Assembly (NCBI RefSeq): GCF_900101475.1
Contig: NZ_FMZV01000001.1
Span: 372,001-436,000 of the forward strand
Source: Ruegeria marina
Lineage (GTDB): Bacteria > Pseudomonadota > Alphaproteobacteria > Rhodobacterales > Rhodobacteraceae
Reading direction: 5' to 3'
DNA: 64,000 nt
Of the stretch, positions 27,205-36,295 are shown piece by piece. The first letter of the stretch is position 1, and the number at the start of each line of letters is the position of its first letter. The notes below the pieces were generated by a model. It saw nothing but the letters and a program-made list of their open reading frames with translations, searched no databases and was not told the origin of the DNA. A program made the translations under genes and the position numbers.

Positions 27205-27549
27205 ACCCCCGAACCTCAGCCGCGCCCAGATTCGCAGGGTGTCGCCATCCTGCCAGGCGGTGGTGTAGTCGGGAAAGCCGAACACCCGGCTGCGGGTGAC
27301 ATAGGTGACCATCCCTTCGGTCACGGACCCGGCCAGCACACGGGTGCGCGGTGTGGCTCGCGCAACCCTGTCCAGCCGCGCCAGCCCCTCCGGCCCGGTC
27401 GCGACGGCCCGCAGCACGCCGCCCTGCATGTCCCGGTCGGCCGCAACCGCCGGGCGCTGGTGCCAGCGGGCCGGGACCGACGGGGCCAGCCGGATCCAGG
27501 CCAGCCCCAGCACGACCAGCGCAATCAGGAACCAGACCAGCATCCGCAC
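27145..27549 (-). CDS. DUF1499 family protein
   Basis: This 134-residue protein has an N-terminal membrane anchor (about 3-20) and a short periplasmic domain with the DUF1499 pattern TYVTRSRVFGFPDYTTAW followed by LRIWARLRFGGSDFGVNRDRV. Family function is not established. It is the last gene of the M20-ureohydrolase-ureohydrolase operon, starting 3 nt after the preceding stop. Confidence 0.8.
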   Translation of the reverse strand: MRMLVWFLIALVVLGLAWIRLAPSVPARWHQRPAVAADRDMQGGVLRAVATGPEGLARLDRVARATPRTRVLAGSVTEGMVTYVTRSRVFGFPDYTTAWQDGDTLRIWARLRFGGSDFGVNRDRVDQWLAAIGH

Positions 27550-27552
27550 CGC

Positions 27553-28500
27553 TCAGCGCGCCTGCACGCCGGGCAGCACGCAGAGCAGTTCATAGAGCAG
27601 ATTGGCCGCCGTCAGCGCGGTGTTGCCCGAGGTGTCATAGGGCGGCGACACCTCGACCAGATCGCAGCCGACGATGTTCAGCCCCTTCAGCGCGTGGATC
27701 AGCTCCAGCGCCTGTGGCGTGGTCAGCCCGCCGATCTCGGGTGTGCCGGTGCCGGACGCATAGGCCGGGTCGAGGCTGTCGATGTCATAGCTGACATAGA
27801 CGGGCCGGTTGCCGATATCGCGCCGGATTTCTTCGCCGAGCGGCTTCAGGCTGCGGTGCCACAGATCCCAGGCGGGGAAATGCTGAAACCCCCAACCCTG
27901 CACCTCGGTGAAATCGGTGGCCGCATAGCCCGATCCGCGAATGCCGATCTGATAGGTCTTGTCGGGCTGGATCAACCCTTCCTCATAGGCGCGGCGGAAC
28001 ACGGTGCCATGCGTTTCACGCTCGCCAAACATCTCGTCGTTCACATCCGCATGGGCATCCACATGCACCAGCGCCACCGGCCCATGCTTGGCCGCGACGG
28101 CCCGCAGGATCGGCAGGGTGATCGAATGATCGCCCCCCATCGCCACCGGGATCACGTCATGGGTCAGGATCGCGTCATAGCTCTCCTTGATGATGCGCAG
28201 GCTGTCGGCCAGCGAGAAGGTGTTGATCGCCAGATCGCCGATGTCAGCGATCTGCAAACTGTCGAACGGCGCCGCCCCGGTCGACATGTTATAGGGCCGG
28301 ATCATCGCGCTTTCGGCGCGGATCTGTTTCGGCCCGAACCTTGTGCCCGAGCGCCAAGAGGTGCCGATATCCATCGGCACCCCCAGAATGGCCACGTCGA
28401 GCCCGTTCAGCTCCTGCGCCTGCGGCAGCCGCATGAAGGTGTTCGGCCCGGAAAACCGGGCCAGGTCATTGCCGCTGATCGGCCGGTTGAACTCGGTCAT
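27553..28500 (-). CDS. speB: Ureohydrolase, agmatinase/guanidinobutyrase type (second of pair)
   Basis: This 315-residue binuclear metal hydrolase releases urea from a guanidino compound. Metal ligands H125 (GGDHS), D148, H150 and D152 (HVDAHAD), and D239 and D241 (YDIDSLDP) are all present. The stretch NDEMFGERETHGTVFRRA resembles agmatinase and guanidinobutyrase rather than arginase. Its start overlaps the stop of the upstream paralogue by 4 nt, so both are co-translated. Agmatine, 4-guanidinobutyrate or another guanidino acid are all possible substrates. Confidence 0.88.
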   Translation of the reverse strand: MTEFNRPISGNDLARFSGPNTFMRLPQAQELNGLDVAILGVPMDIGTSWRSGTRFGPKQIRAESAMIRPYNMSTGAAPFDSLQIADIGDLAINTFSLADSLRIIKESYDAILTHDVIPVAMGGDHSITLPILRAVAAKHGPVALVHVDAHADVNDEMFGERETHGTVFRRAYEEGLIQPDKTYQIGIRGSGYAATDFTEVQGWGFQHFPAWDLWHRSLKPLGEEIRRDIGNRPVYVSYDIDSLDPAYASGTGTPEIGGLTTPQALELIHALKGLNIVGCDLVEVSPPYDTSGNTALTAANLLYELLCVLPGVQAR

Positions 28501-29459
28501 ACCAGCTTGTTCCAGCCCAGCAGACAGATGATCTGTGTCGCCACATGTGCGCCCGCGATCGCGGTGGCGCCGGTGGTGTCAAAAGGTGGAGAAACCTCGA
28601 CCACGTCGCCGCCCTTGATGTTGATCCCACCCAGGTCACGCAGGATGATCGACGCCTGGAGCGAGGTCAGGCCGCCCCAGACCGGCGTGCCGGTGCCGGG
28701 CGCAAAGGCCGGGTCCAGCGCGTCGATGTCGAAGGTCAGATAGACCGGGTGGTCGCCGACGATCTGCTTGACCTTTTTCGCCACCGCCGCGGGGCCGCTC
28801 TCCTCGACCTCGCGCGGGTCGATGATGTTGACGCCCAGCGTGTCCTCGTTGGTGGTGCGGATGCCGATCTGGACCGAGCGCGCCGGATCCACCAGACCCA
28901 TCTTCACCGCCTTGTAGAACATGGTGCCGTGATCGACGCGCTCCATGTTGTCGTCGGGCCAGGTGTCCGTGTGGGCATCGAACTGCACCAGTGACATCGG
29001 CCCGTATTTCTCGGCATAGGCCTTGAGGATCGGGAAGCTGATATAATGATCTCCCCCCAGCACCACGGTGGACACGTCTGCCGCCAGGATGGTGCGGATA
29101 TGCTCGGTCAACCGGCCGGGAAAGCTCGGCACATCCGCATAGTCGAAGGCCAGGTCGCCATAATCCACAATGGCCAGATCGCTCAGCGCCCTGAACGGCC
29201 AGCCATAGGGCTCGTCCATGGATTGCAGCGTGCTCGCCTCGCGGATGGCACGCGGCCCAAGCCGGGTGCCGGGCCGGTTGGTCACCGCCTGGTCAAAGGG
29301 CACGCCGGTTACCGCGACATCGACGCCGCGCAGGTCCTTCGTATAGAGCCGCCGCAGGAAGGACACCGCCCCCCCGAACGTGTTCTCAAAGGACAATCCC
29401 TTGAGTTCCGGTACGGTGAACGCCTCGTCCACCGCTGATTTCGCATCTTCAAGAGCCAC
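28497..29459 (-). CDS. speB: Ureohydrolase, agmatinase-like (first of pair)
   Basis: This 320-residue paralogue of the following gene has a complete binuclear metal site: H138 (GGDHY), D161, H163 and D165 (FDAHTD), D244 and D246 (FDIDALDP). It differs from its neighbour in the substrate loop (DTWPDDNMERVDHGTMFYKA) and has an extra 15-residue N-terminus, so the two probably differ in substrate or form a mixed oligomer. It starts 51 bp after the M20 amidohydrolase and continues the same operon. Confidence 0.88.
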   Translation of the reverse strand: MALEDAKSAVDEAFTVPELKGLSFENTFGGAVSFLRRLYTKDLRGVDVAVTGVPFDQAVTNRPGTRLGPRAIREASTLQSMDEPYGWPFRALSDLAIVDYGDLAFDYADVPSFPGRLTEHIRTILAADVSTVVLGGDHYISFPILKAYAEKYGPMSLVQFDAHTDTWPDDNMERVDHGTMFYKAVKMGLVDPARSVQIGIRTTNEDTLGVNIIDPREVEESGPAAVAKKVKQIVGDHPVYLTFDIDALDPAFAPGTGTPVWGGLTSLQASIILRDLGGINIKGGDVVEVSPPFDTTGATAIAGAHVATQIICLLGWNKLV

Positions 29460-29510
29460 TTTTCCTTGCTCCTCCTTGGGTTCCCGGCGGGTTGGCGACG
29501 CGCGTCAACG

Positions 29511-30674
29511 TCAAGCCACCGGCTGTGCCTTCTCCACGATCCTCGCAAAGAAGGACGCCCCCACCGGCGCGATCTCGTCGTTGAAGTTGTATTTCGGATG
29601 ATGCAGCCCGGCGCTGTTGCCCTGGCCGATGAACAGATAGGCGCCGGGACGCTTTTCCAGCATGTAAGAGAAATCCTCGGCCCCCATCTCGCGCCCGCCG
29701 TCTGCAACCACCTTGCCCGCGCCCGACACCTCGCGCGCCACTTCGGCGGCGAACTCGGTCTTGGCGGGATCGTTGATGGTCGCCGGATAGCCCACCACAT
29801 AGTCCAGCGTCGCCTCGACCCCGTACGAGGCCGCCTGCCCGGCCACGATCTCCTCCATGCGGCGCATCACCATCCGTTGCACTGCCGGGTCAAAGGTGCG
29901 CACGGTGCCATTCAGATAAGCTGTGTCGGGAATGACATTGTTGACCGTGCCGGCGTGGATCTGGGTGACCGAAACCACCAGGTCGTCCAGCGCGTAGTGG
30001 TTGCGGCTGACGATGGTCTGGATCGCCTGCGCGATGCCACAGGCCGCCATCACCGGATCCAGCGTCTCGTGCGGCATGGCGCCGTGGCCACCGCGTCCCT
30101 GAATATGGATCTCAAACGTGTCCACCGCGGCCATCAGCGGTCCCGGAGTGGTATAGAACGACCCATCGACATGGCCCGGCGCGTTGTGCAACGCATAGAC
30201 CTCTGCGATGTCGAACCGGTCGAGAATGCCCTCGCGCACCATCACGTCGGCACCGCCGCCCTCTTCCTCGGCCGGCTGAAAGATCAGCGCCACCCGCCCG
30301 CTGAAGTTCCGCGTCTCGGCCAGGTAGCGCGCGGCCCCCAGCAGCATCGTGGTGTGCCCGTCATGTCCGCAGGCATGCATCTTGCCCGGATGGGTCGAGG
30401 CATAATCCACCCCGGTTTCCTCCGGGATCGGCAGCGCATCTATGTCCGCGCGCAACCCGATGGTCGGCCCCTCGCCCCGACCGTTGATGATCGCCACCAT
30501 ACCTGTCGTGGCGATGCCCTCGTGCAACTCGTCCACTCCGAATTCACGCAACCGTTCCGCGACAAAGGCGGCCGTCTTGTAGCACTCGAACTCCAGCTCG
30601 GGGATTGTGTGCAGGTGCTGGCGCCAGGCGGCCATGTCGGCGGCGAAATCGGCAATACGGTTGATGACGGGCAT
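29511..30674 (-). CDS. M20 family amidohydrolase (hippurate hydrolase-like)
   Basis: This 387-residue enzyme is of the M20D type that hydrolyses N-acyl amino acids. Metal-binding segments are HACGHDGHT (100-108, with C102 and H104) and PAEEEGGGA (134-142). A dimerisation insert with GRGGHGAMPH and a late AEDFSYML follow. The start at 30674 (MPVINRIADF) fits the family; a longer in-frame reading into the mazG region is antisense noise. It heads an operon with two ureohydrolases, suggesting use of N-acylated guanidino compounds, which is inference. It is divergent from mazG with 66 bp between. Confidence 0.88.
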   Translation of the reverse strand: MPVINRIADFAADMAAWRQHLHTIPELEFECYKTAAFVAERLREFGVDELHEGIATTGMVAIINGRGEGPTIGLRADIDALPIPEETGVDYASTHPGKMHACGHDGHTTMLLGAARYLAETRNFSGRVALIFQPAEEEGGGADVMVREGILDRFDIAEVYALHNAPGHVDGSFYTTPGPLMAAVDTFEIHIQGRGGHGAMPHETLDPVMAACGIAQAIQTIVSRNHYALDDLVVSVTQIHAGTVNNVIPDTAYLNGTVRTFDPAVQRMVMRRMEEIVAGQAASYGVEATLDYVVGYPATINDPAKTEFAAEVAREVSGAGKVVADGGREMGAEDFSYMLEKRPGAYLFIGQGNSAGLHHPKYNFNDEIAPVGASFFARIVEKAQPVA

Positions 30675-30740
30675 GAGGGGTGGACTCCAGGGCCTTGCTG
30701 CGGGATGCATGCATCTGACACAGGAACGAGGACCGCTGCA

Positions 30741-31562
30741 ATGCCCGATGACACGCTGATCCACGACCCATCGGCCGGAATCGAGCGCCTGCTGGAGATC
30801 ATGCGCCGCCTGCGCGACCCCGAAACCGGCTGCCCCTGGGACATCGAGCAGGATTTCGCCACCATCGCCCCCTACACGATCGAGGAAGCCTACGAGGTCG
30901 CCGACGCGATCGAACGCGGCGCCTGGGACGAGTTGAAGGGTGAGCTGGGCGACCTGCTCTTTCAATCGGTCTTTCATGCCCAGATGGCCGCCGAGGCGGG
31001 TCATTTCACCTTCCAGGACGTGGTGCGCACCATGTCCGACAAGATGGTCGACCGCCATCCGCATGTCTTCGGCGCCGAGAGCCGCGACAAGTCCGCCGAA
31101 CAGCAGACCCGCGACTGGGAGACGATCAAGGCCGCCGAACGGGCAGAGAAGGCGCAGCAGGGCGCGCTCGACGGGGTCGCACTTGGCCTGCCCGCTCTCC
31201 TGCGCGCCTGCAAGCTGCAAAAACGCGCCGCCCGCGTGGGCTTCGACTGGGGCGATGTCGGCCCGGTGCTCGACAAGATCGCCGAAGAGACCCGCGAACT
31301 GGTCGAGGCACGCGACAGTCTCGACGCGGACGCGCTCGAGGACGAGTTCGGCGACCTCCTCTTCGTCATCGTCAACCTCGGCCGCCATCTCGGCGTCGAG
31401 CCCGAGTCCGCGCTGCGCCGCACCAACGCCAAGTTCACCCGCCGCTTTACCCAGATCGAGGCGCGGCTGGCCGCAAAGGGCAAGACCCCGGCCCAGAGCA
31501 CGCTTGAGGAAATGGACGCGCTCTGGAACGAGGTGAAGGCCGAGGAAAAAGCCCGCCCCTGA
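30741..31562 (+). CDS. mazG: Nucleoside triphosphate pyrophosphohydrolase MazG
   Basis: This 273-residue protein has two MazG-type all-alpha NTP pyrophosphatase domains. The first contains ETGCPWDIEQDF and GELGDLLFQSVFHA, with EEAYEVADAIE supplying metal-binding glutamates. The second contains EETRELVEA and EDEFGDLLFVIVNLGRH. It hydrolyses (d)NTPs to monophosphates and limits incorporation of aberrant nucleotides. ATG 30741 fits the family start. A long in-frame upstream extension runs antisense through the M20 gene and is rejected. Confidence 0.95.
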   Translation: MPDDTLIHDPSAGIERLLEIMRRLRDPETGCPWDIEQDFATIAPYTIEEAYEVADAIERGAWDELKGELGDLLFQSVFHAQMAAEAGHFTFQDVVRTMSDKMVDRHPHVFGAESRDKSAEQQTRDWETIKAAERAEKAQQGALDGVALGLPALLRACKLQKRAARVGFDWGDVGPVLDKIAEETRELVEARDSLDADALEDEFGDLLFVIVNLGRHLGVEPESALRRTNAKFTRRFTQIEARLAAKGKTPAQSTLEEMDALWNEVKAEEKARP

Positions 31563-31564
31563 CC

Positions 31565-31622
31565 CTTCATTTCGCCGCAAATACTCCGGGGGAGCGCCGC
31601 AAGGCGCGGGGGCAGCGCCCCC
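31565..31622 (-). repeat. GGAGTATTT hairpin element, copy B
   Basis: Reverse-oriented copy with AAATACTCC at 31579-31587 and the palindrome GGGGGCAGCGCCCCC at 31608-31622. It is the only full copy not lying behind a stop codon in its own sense; it sits 2 nt after mazG in antisense, ahead of a nucleoside hydrolase gene. Confidence 0.75.
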
Positions 31623-31684
31623 TGCGACCTCTGGACAGCGCCCCCCGCGCCTGTCACCACTGATGCACACGACCGGAGATCCCC

Positions 31685-32623
31685 ATGCCCCGCAACATCA
31701 TCATCGACACCGATCCCGGCCAGGACGACGCCGTCGCCATCCTGCTGGCGCTGGCCAGCCCCGACGAGATCGAGGTGCTGGGCATCACCGCCGTCGCCGG
31801 CAACGTGCCCCTGCCGCTGACCGCGAAAAACGCCCGCATCGTCTGCGAACTGGCCGGGCGGACGGATGTGCCGGTCTTTGCGGGTTGCGAGGCACCCATC
31901 GCGCGCAAGCTGGTCACCGCCGAGCATGTGCATGGCCGGACCGGGCTCGACGGACCCGACCTGCCCGATCCGACCATGTCGCTCCAGGACACCCACGCCG
32001 TCGACTTCATCATCGACACCCTGCGCGCCCAGCCCCCCGGCACGGTGACCCTCTGTCCGCTGGGCCCGCTCACCAACATCGCCACCGCCTTCACCCGCGC
32101 CCCCGACATCGTCTCCCGCGTGCAGGAAATCGTGCTGATGGGCGGCGCCTATTTCGAGGTCGGCAACATCACGCCCGCGGCGGAATTCAACATCTATGTC
32201 GACCCCGAAGCCGCTGATATCGTTTTCGGATCCGGCGCGCCCCTGGTCGTGATGCCGCTCGATGTCACCCACAAGGCGCTGGTCACCAAGGCGCGCAACG
32301 ACGCCTTCCGCGCCCTTGGCACCCCCGTCGGCATCGCCGTCGCCCAGATGACCGATTTCTTCGAACGATTCGACAAGGAGAAATACGGCTCCGAAGGCGC
32401 CCCCTTGCACGACCCCTGCGTGACAGCCTATCTGCTGCGCCCCGACCTCTTTTCCGGACGCCACATCAACGTCGAGATCGAAACCACCTCGGACCTGACC
32501 TTAGGCATGACCGTAGCCGACTGGTGGCGGGTGACGGACCGCGCGCCAAACGCGCTCTTCATCGGCCAACTCGACGCCCAGGGCTTCTTCGATCTGCTGA
32601 CCGAACGGCTGGCCCGGCTGTGA
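31685..32623 (+). CDS. Inosine-uridine type nucleoside hydrolase
   Basis: This 312-residue enzyme cleaves the N-glycosidic bond of ribonucleosides. The calcium-binding signature DTDPGQDDA is at residues 8-16, and the later PLGPLTNIA, MGGAYFEVGNITPAAEFNIYVDPEAA and HDPC segments complete the active site. Base preference cannot be assigned. It may be cotranscribed with the GNAT gene 61 nt downstream. Role: purine/pyrimidine nucleoside salvage. Confidence 0.95.
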   Translation: MPRNIIIDTDPGQDDAVAILLALASPDEIEVLGITAVAGNVPLPLTAKNARIVCELAGRTDVPVFAGCEAPIARKLVTAEHVHGRTGLDGPDLPDPTMSLQDTHAVDFIIDTLRAQPPGTVTLCPLGPLTNIATAFTRAPDIVSRVQEIVLMGGAYFEVGNITPAAEFNIYVDPEAADIVFGSGAPLVVMPLDVTHKALVTKARNDAFRALGTPVGIAVAQMTDFFERFDKEKYGSEGAPLHDPCVTAYLLRPDLFSGRHINVEIETTSDLTLGMTVADWWRVTDRAPNALFIGQLDAQGFFDLLTERLARL

Positions 32624-32684
32624 GCGCCCCCGCCTCGCCCCGCCGGACATGGCGCGCCGCACCCGGCACAGCGAAGAACCGCAC

Positions 32685-33134
32685 ATGACAACCGCATTGC
32701 ACCTCGCCCGCCCTGAAGACCTCGACCGCATCACGGCCATGGTCGCCAGCTTCCATGCCGAAACCGGGATCGAGATGACCGAAACCCTGTGCCGCGAGGC
32801 GCTGCTGCCGCTGCTCGAGGGCATCCCGCACGGCTGCGCCTACCTGATCGGCCCCGCCCGCGCGCCGCTCGGCTATGTCATCGTCAGCTTCGGCTGGTCA
32901 ATCGCATGCGGCGGCATGGACGGGTTCGTCGACGAGATCTGGATCCGCCCCGCCGTGCGGCGCCGCGGCATTGCCTCCGAGGTGCTCACCGAGCTTCCCA
33001 AGGCGCTGGCCGGCGCCGGCCTCAAGGCGCTGCATCTCAAGCTCGACCGCGACAACGAGACCGCGCAACGTCTCTGTGTCCGCGCCCGGTTCCAGGGTCG
33101 CGACCCCCGCACGCTGATGACCCGCCGCCTCTGA
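32685..33134 (+). CDS. GNAT family N-acetyltransferase
   Basis: This 149-residue single-domain acetyltransferase has the strand-4 segment VDEIWIRPAVRRRGIASEVLTEL, in which R-R-G-I-A is the acetyl-CoA pyrophosphate-binding loop. The acceptor is unknown. ATG 32685 is used; an in-frame ATG at 32649 would add 12 residues. The following HAD gene is convergent. Confidence 0.85.
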   Translation: MTTALHLARPEDLDRITAMVASFHAETGIEMTETLCREALLPLLEGIPHGCAYLIGPARAPLGYVIVSFGWSIACGGMDGFVDEIWIRPAVRRRGIASEVLTELPKALAGAGLKALHLKLDRDNETAQRLCVRARFQGRDPRTLMTRRL

Positions 33135-33141
33135 CCACCCT

Positions 33142-33834
33142 CTATCCGCCGCAAAGCGCCGCGAACCGCCGGGCCAGGTCGCGGAAATCCGCGGCCACGA
33201 TATCCCAATCGCTCTCAGCGCGCAGATCGCGTTCCTGGCCGGGGCCATGTTCCTCCGGCCTGGGCACAAAACCCGTCGCCAGACCCGCCGCCCGCGCCGC
33301 CGCCAGATCGTCATTATGGGCGGCCACCATCATCACCTCTGCGGGCGCCAGCCTCAGCGCCGCGCAACTGGCCAGGTAGACCTCCGGCCGCGGCTTGTAG
33401 TCCCGGGCGAGGTCCGCCCCCAGGATACAATCCCACGGCAGGCCCGCATATCGCGCCAGCCGCGTCATCAGCGCTATCGACCCGTTGGAACAGGGCGCGA
33501 TGATCGCCTGCGCCTGCAACGCCACCAGCCCCTCCAACACGTCCGGCCAGGGGTCGAGCCGCTCCCAGGCCGCGTTCAGCGCCCACCGGTCCGGCACCCG
33601 GACACCAAACGCCCGCGCCACGGTATCGAGGTTCTCCAGATGCAGGTCATCCAGCGGCACATAGCCGCGCGCGCCGTCGCGGATGCGCGCCATCGCCGGA
33701 TCGTATTCGGCCCGCCAGGCGGTGGCGAAAGCCAGGGCGTCCACACCCGGCAGCACCGCCGCCACCTCGCGCGCCACCGACGACCGCCAGTCCACACAGG
33801 TTCCGAACACGTCGAAAATCAGTGCCTTGATCAT
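33142..33834 (-). CDS. HAD superfamily hydrolase, L-2-haloacid dehalogenase-like
   Basis: This 230-residue type II haloacid dehalogenase-like protein has the nucleophile D8 in FDVFGTCVDW, the motif II serine in APCSNGS, a lysine in RDYKPRPEVY, and the motif IV AHNDDLAAARAAG. The DVFGT and SNGS sequences match haloacid dehalogenases better than phosphatases, but many such proteins have other substrates. It is divergent from the ABM-domain gene. Confidence 0.87.
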   Translation of the reverse strand: MIKALIFDVFGTCVDWRSSVAREVAAVLPGVDALAFATAWRAEYDPAMARIRDGARGYVPLDDLHLENLDTVARAFGVRVPDRWALNAAWERLDPWPDVLEGLVALQAQAIIAPCSNGSIALMTRLARYAGLPWDCILGADLARDYKPRPEVYLASCAALRLAPAEVMMVAAHNDDLAAARAAGLATGFVPRPEEHGPGQERDLRAESDWDIVAADFRDLARRFAALCGG

Positions 33835-33940
33835 GTCCGGGCCTCCCTCGCCGCCGCCGTGCTACAATGGGCACACAGCGGCGGGCGGATTTCAATGCCC
33901 GATGCAGGTCCCACCCGCCCCGCAACAGGAGGACACCCAA

Positions 33941-34237
33941 ATGATCATGCGCATCTTTCAGGTCACCACCCGCCCCGGCAAGGAGGCAGCCTTTGCAGAA
34001 TTCTTCCACGAAACAGCCATCCCCCTGATGAAGGGCACGAAAGGGATCGTCCAGGTGCTGCCCGGCGCGGCCCGCCCCGAAACCCCGCGCGACTTCAGTT
34101 TCGTGATGATCTGGGAGGATCTGGAGGCGCTCAAGGCCTTTGTCGGCGAGGATTACAACAGCCCCCATATCGACCCGGCTGAGGCCGAACTGGTCGAATC
34201 CCGAACCATCCGGCACTACGATTTCGTTGCAGACTGA
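33941..34237 (+). CDS. Antibiotic biosynthesis monooxygenase (ABM) domain protein
   Basis: This 98-residue protein has a dimeric ferredoxin-like ABM fold, with MRIFQVTTRPGKEAAFAEFF at the N-terminus and DFSFVMIWEDLEALKAF in the middle. ABM proteins include cofactor-free monooxygenases and haem-degrading enzymes, but many are uncharacterised. An AGGAGG ribosome-binding site 8 nt before ATG 33941 decides the start; a longer reading frame from 33683 overlaps the divergent HAD gene. Confidence 0.82.
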   Translation: MIMRIFQVTTRPGKEAAFAEFFHETAIPLMKGTKGIVQVLPGAARPETPRDFSFVMIWEDLEALKAFVGEDYNSPHIDPAEAELVESRTIRHYDFVAD

Positions 34238-34247
34238 GCCTATCGGG

Positions 34248-34311
34248 CTTCTTTCTGGTCGCAAATACTCCGGGGGAGCCGCCCGGAACGGGCGGCGGGG
34301 GCAGCGCCCCC
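34248..34311 (-). repeat. GGAGTATTT hairpin element, copy C
   Basis: Reverse-oriented copy: CTTCTTTCTGG, AAATACTCC, a middle hairpin, then GGGGGCAGCGCCCCC at 34297-34311. In its own sense it begins 11 nt behind the stop of the minus-strand GNAT gene, as a terminator would. Confidence 0.8.
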
Positions 34312-34322
34312 TGCGCGGGCTC

Positions 34323-34829
34323 TCACAGGCGCATCTCGAAGAATCGCAGGAAATCGCGGGCTATCTCTGGCGGGTCGTAATAGGGATCGCGCCGCGCGAA
34401 TCCCATCGCATCATAAAGCTTCTGCGCCGCCTCCAGCGGCGCGCCGGTATCCATGCGGATCGCGGCGAAGCCCTGCGCCCGGCAGGCCCGGACCAGCTCG
34501 ATCATCAGCGCCAGCCCCGCGCCCCGGCCGCGCACCGCCTCGGTCAGATAAACCCGTTTGATCTCGGCGATTCCCGGCTCCAGCGTATGGAACATGCCGC
34601 AGCCAACCGGCACAGCTTGCGCCAGAACCAGCCGCACGCCGCCCTGCGGGGCCGTGTGCTCCTGCTCCAGCCGGTCCATCACCGCGGCATATTTCGCTTC
34701 GGGATAAAAGGTCTCGGCGATCACCCGGCTCTGCGGCGAGATAGCAAGCAGGAAATCGCGGTACTGCCAGCACAGGCGCCGGACCGCGTCGAACTGGTCC
34801 GGCGTTTGCGGTGTCACGATCTCGATCAT
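34323..34829 (-). CDS. GNAT family N-acetyltransferase
   Basis: This 168-residue acetyltransferase has the acetyl-CoA loop VYLTEAVRGRGAGLALM and a C-terminal KLYDAMGFARRDPYYDPP typical of the family. ATG 34829 is preferred over ATG 34859 because GGAGGGG stands just ahead of it. Acceptor unknown. Transcribed in parallel with eno but separated from it by 43 bp. Confidence 0.85.
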   Translation of the reverse strand: MIEIVTPQTPDQFDAVRRLCWQYRDFLLAISPQSRVIAETFYPEAKYAAVMDRLEQEHTAPQGGVRLVLAQAVPVGCGMFHTLEPGIAEIKRVYLTEAVRGRGAGLALMIELVRACRAQGFAAIRMDTGAPLEAAQKLYDAMGFARRDPYYDPPEIARDFLRFFEMRL

Positions 34830-34872
34830 GGTCCCCTCCGACGGCTCGAAGAGGACCATAGCATCGAAATCC

Positions 34873-36189
<1,317 letters not shown>

Positions 36190-36222
36190 TTAGCAGCCGC
36201 AGCGCGAAAGTAAACCACGATA

Positions 36223-36234
36223 GTTAACGCTAAC
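36223..36234. promoter_or_regulatory. Palindromic operator 1 upstream of eno
   Basis: GTTAACGCTAAC matches GTTA-N4-TAAC with a central CG, the half-site style of LacI-family operators. It lies 73 nt from the eno start. See the second copy at 36252. Candidate binder: a CceR-type LacI regulator of central carbon metabolism (inference). Confidence 0.55.
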
Positions 36235-36251
36235 ACGCAGAAAATCCACTG

Positions 36252-36263
36252 GTTAGGGCTAAC
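36252..36263. promoter_or_regulatory. Palindromic operator 2 upstream of eno
   Basis: GTTAGGGCTAAC repeats the GTTA-N4-TAAC pattern 29 bp from the first copy, close to three DNA turns. That places both sites on nearly the same helix face and is compatible with cooperative binding. Confidence 0.5.
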
Positions 36264-36295
36264 ATTTCCTTGTTTGCGCCAACAGCCGGGACGGA

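Noticed and set aside
29466-31562. Apparent 698-residue extension of MazG
   Set aside because: The upstream part is antisense to the M20 gene; MazG homologues start at 30741.
29511-31670. Apparent 719-residue fusion ahead of the M20 amidohydrolase
   Set aside because: The first 330 codons are antisense to mazG; the M20 family start is at 30674.
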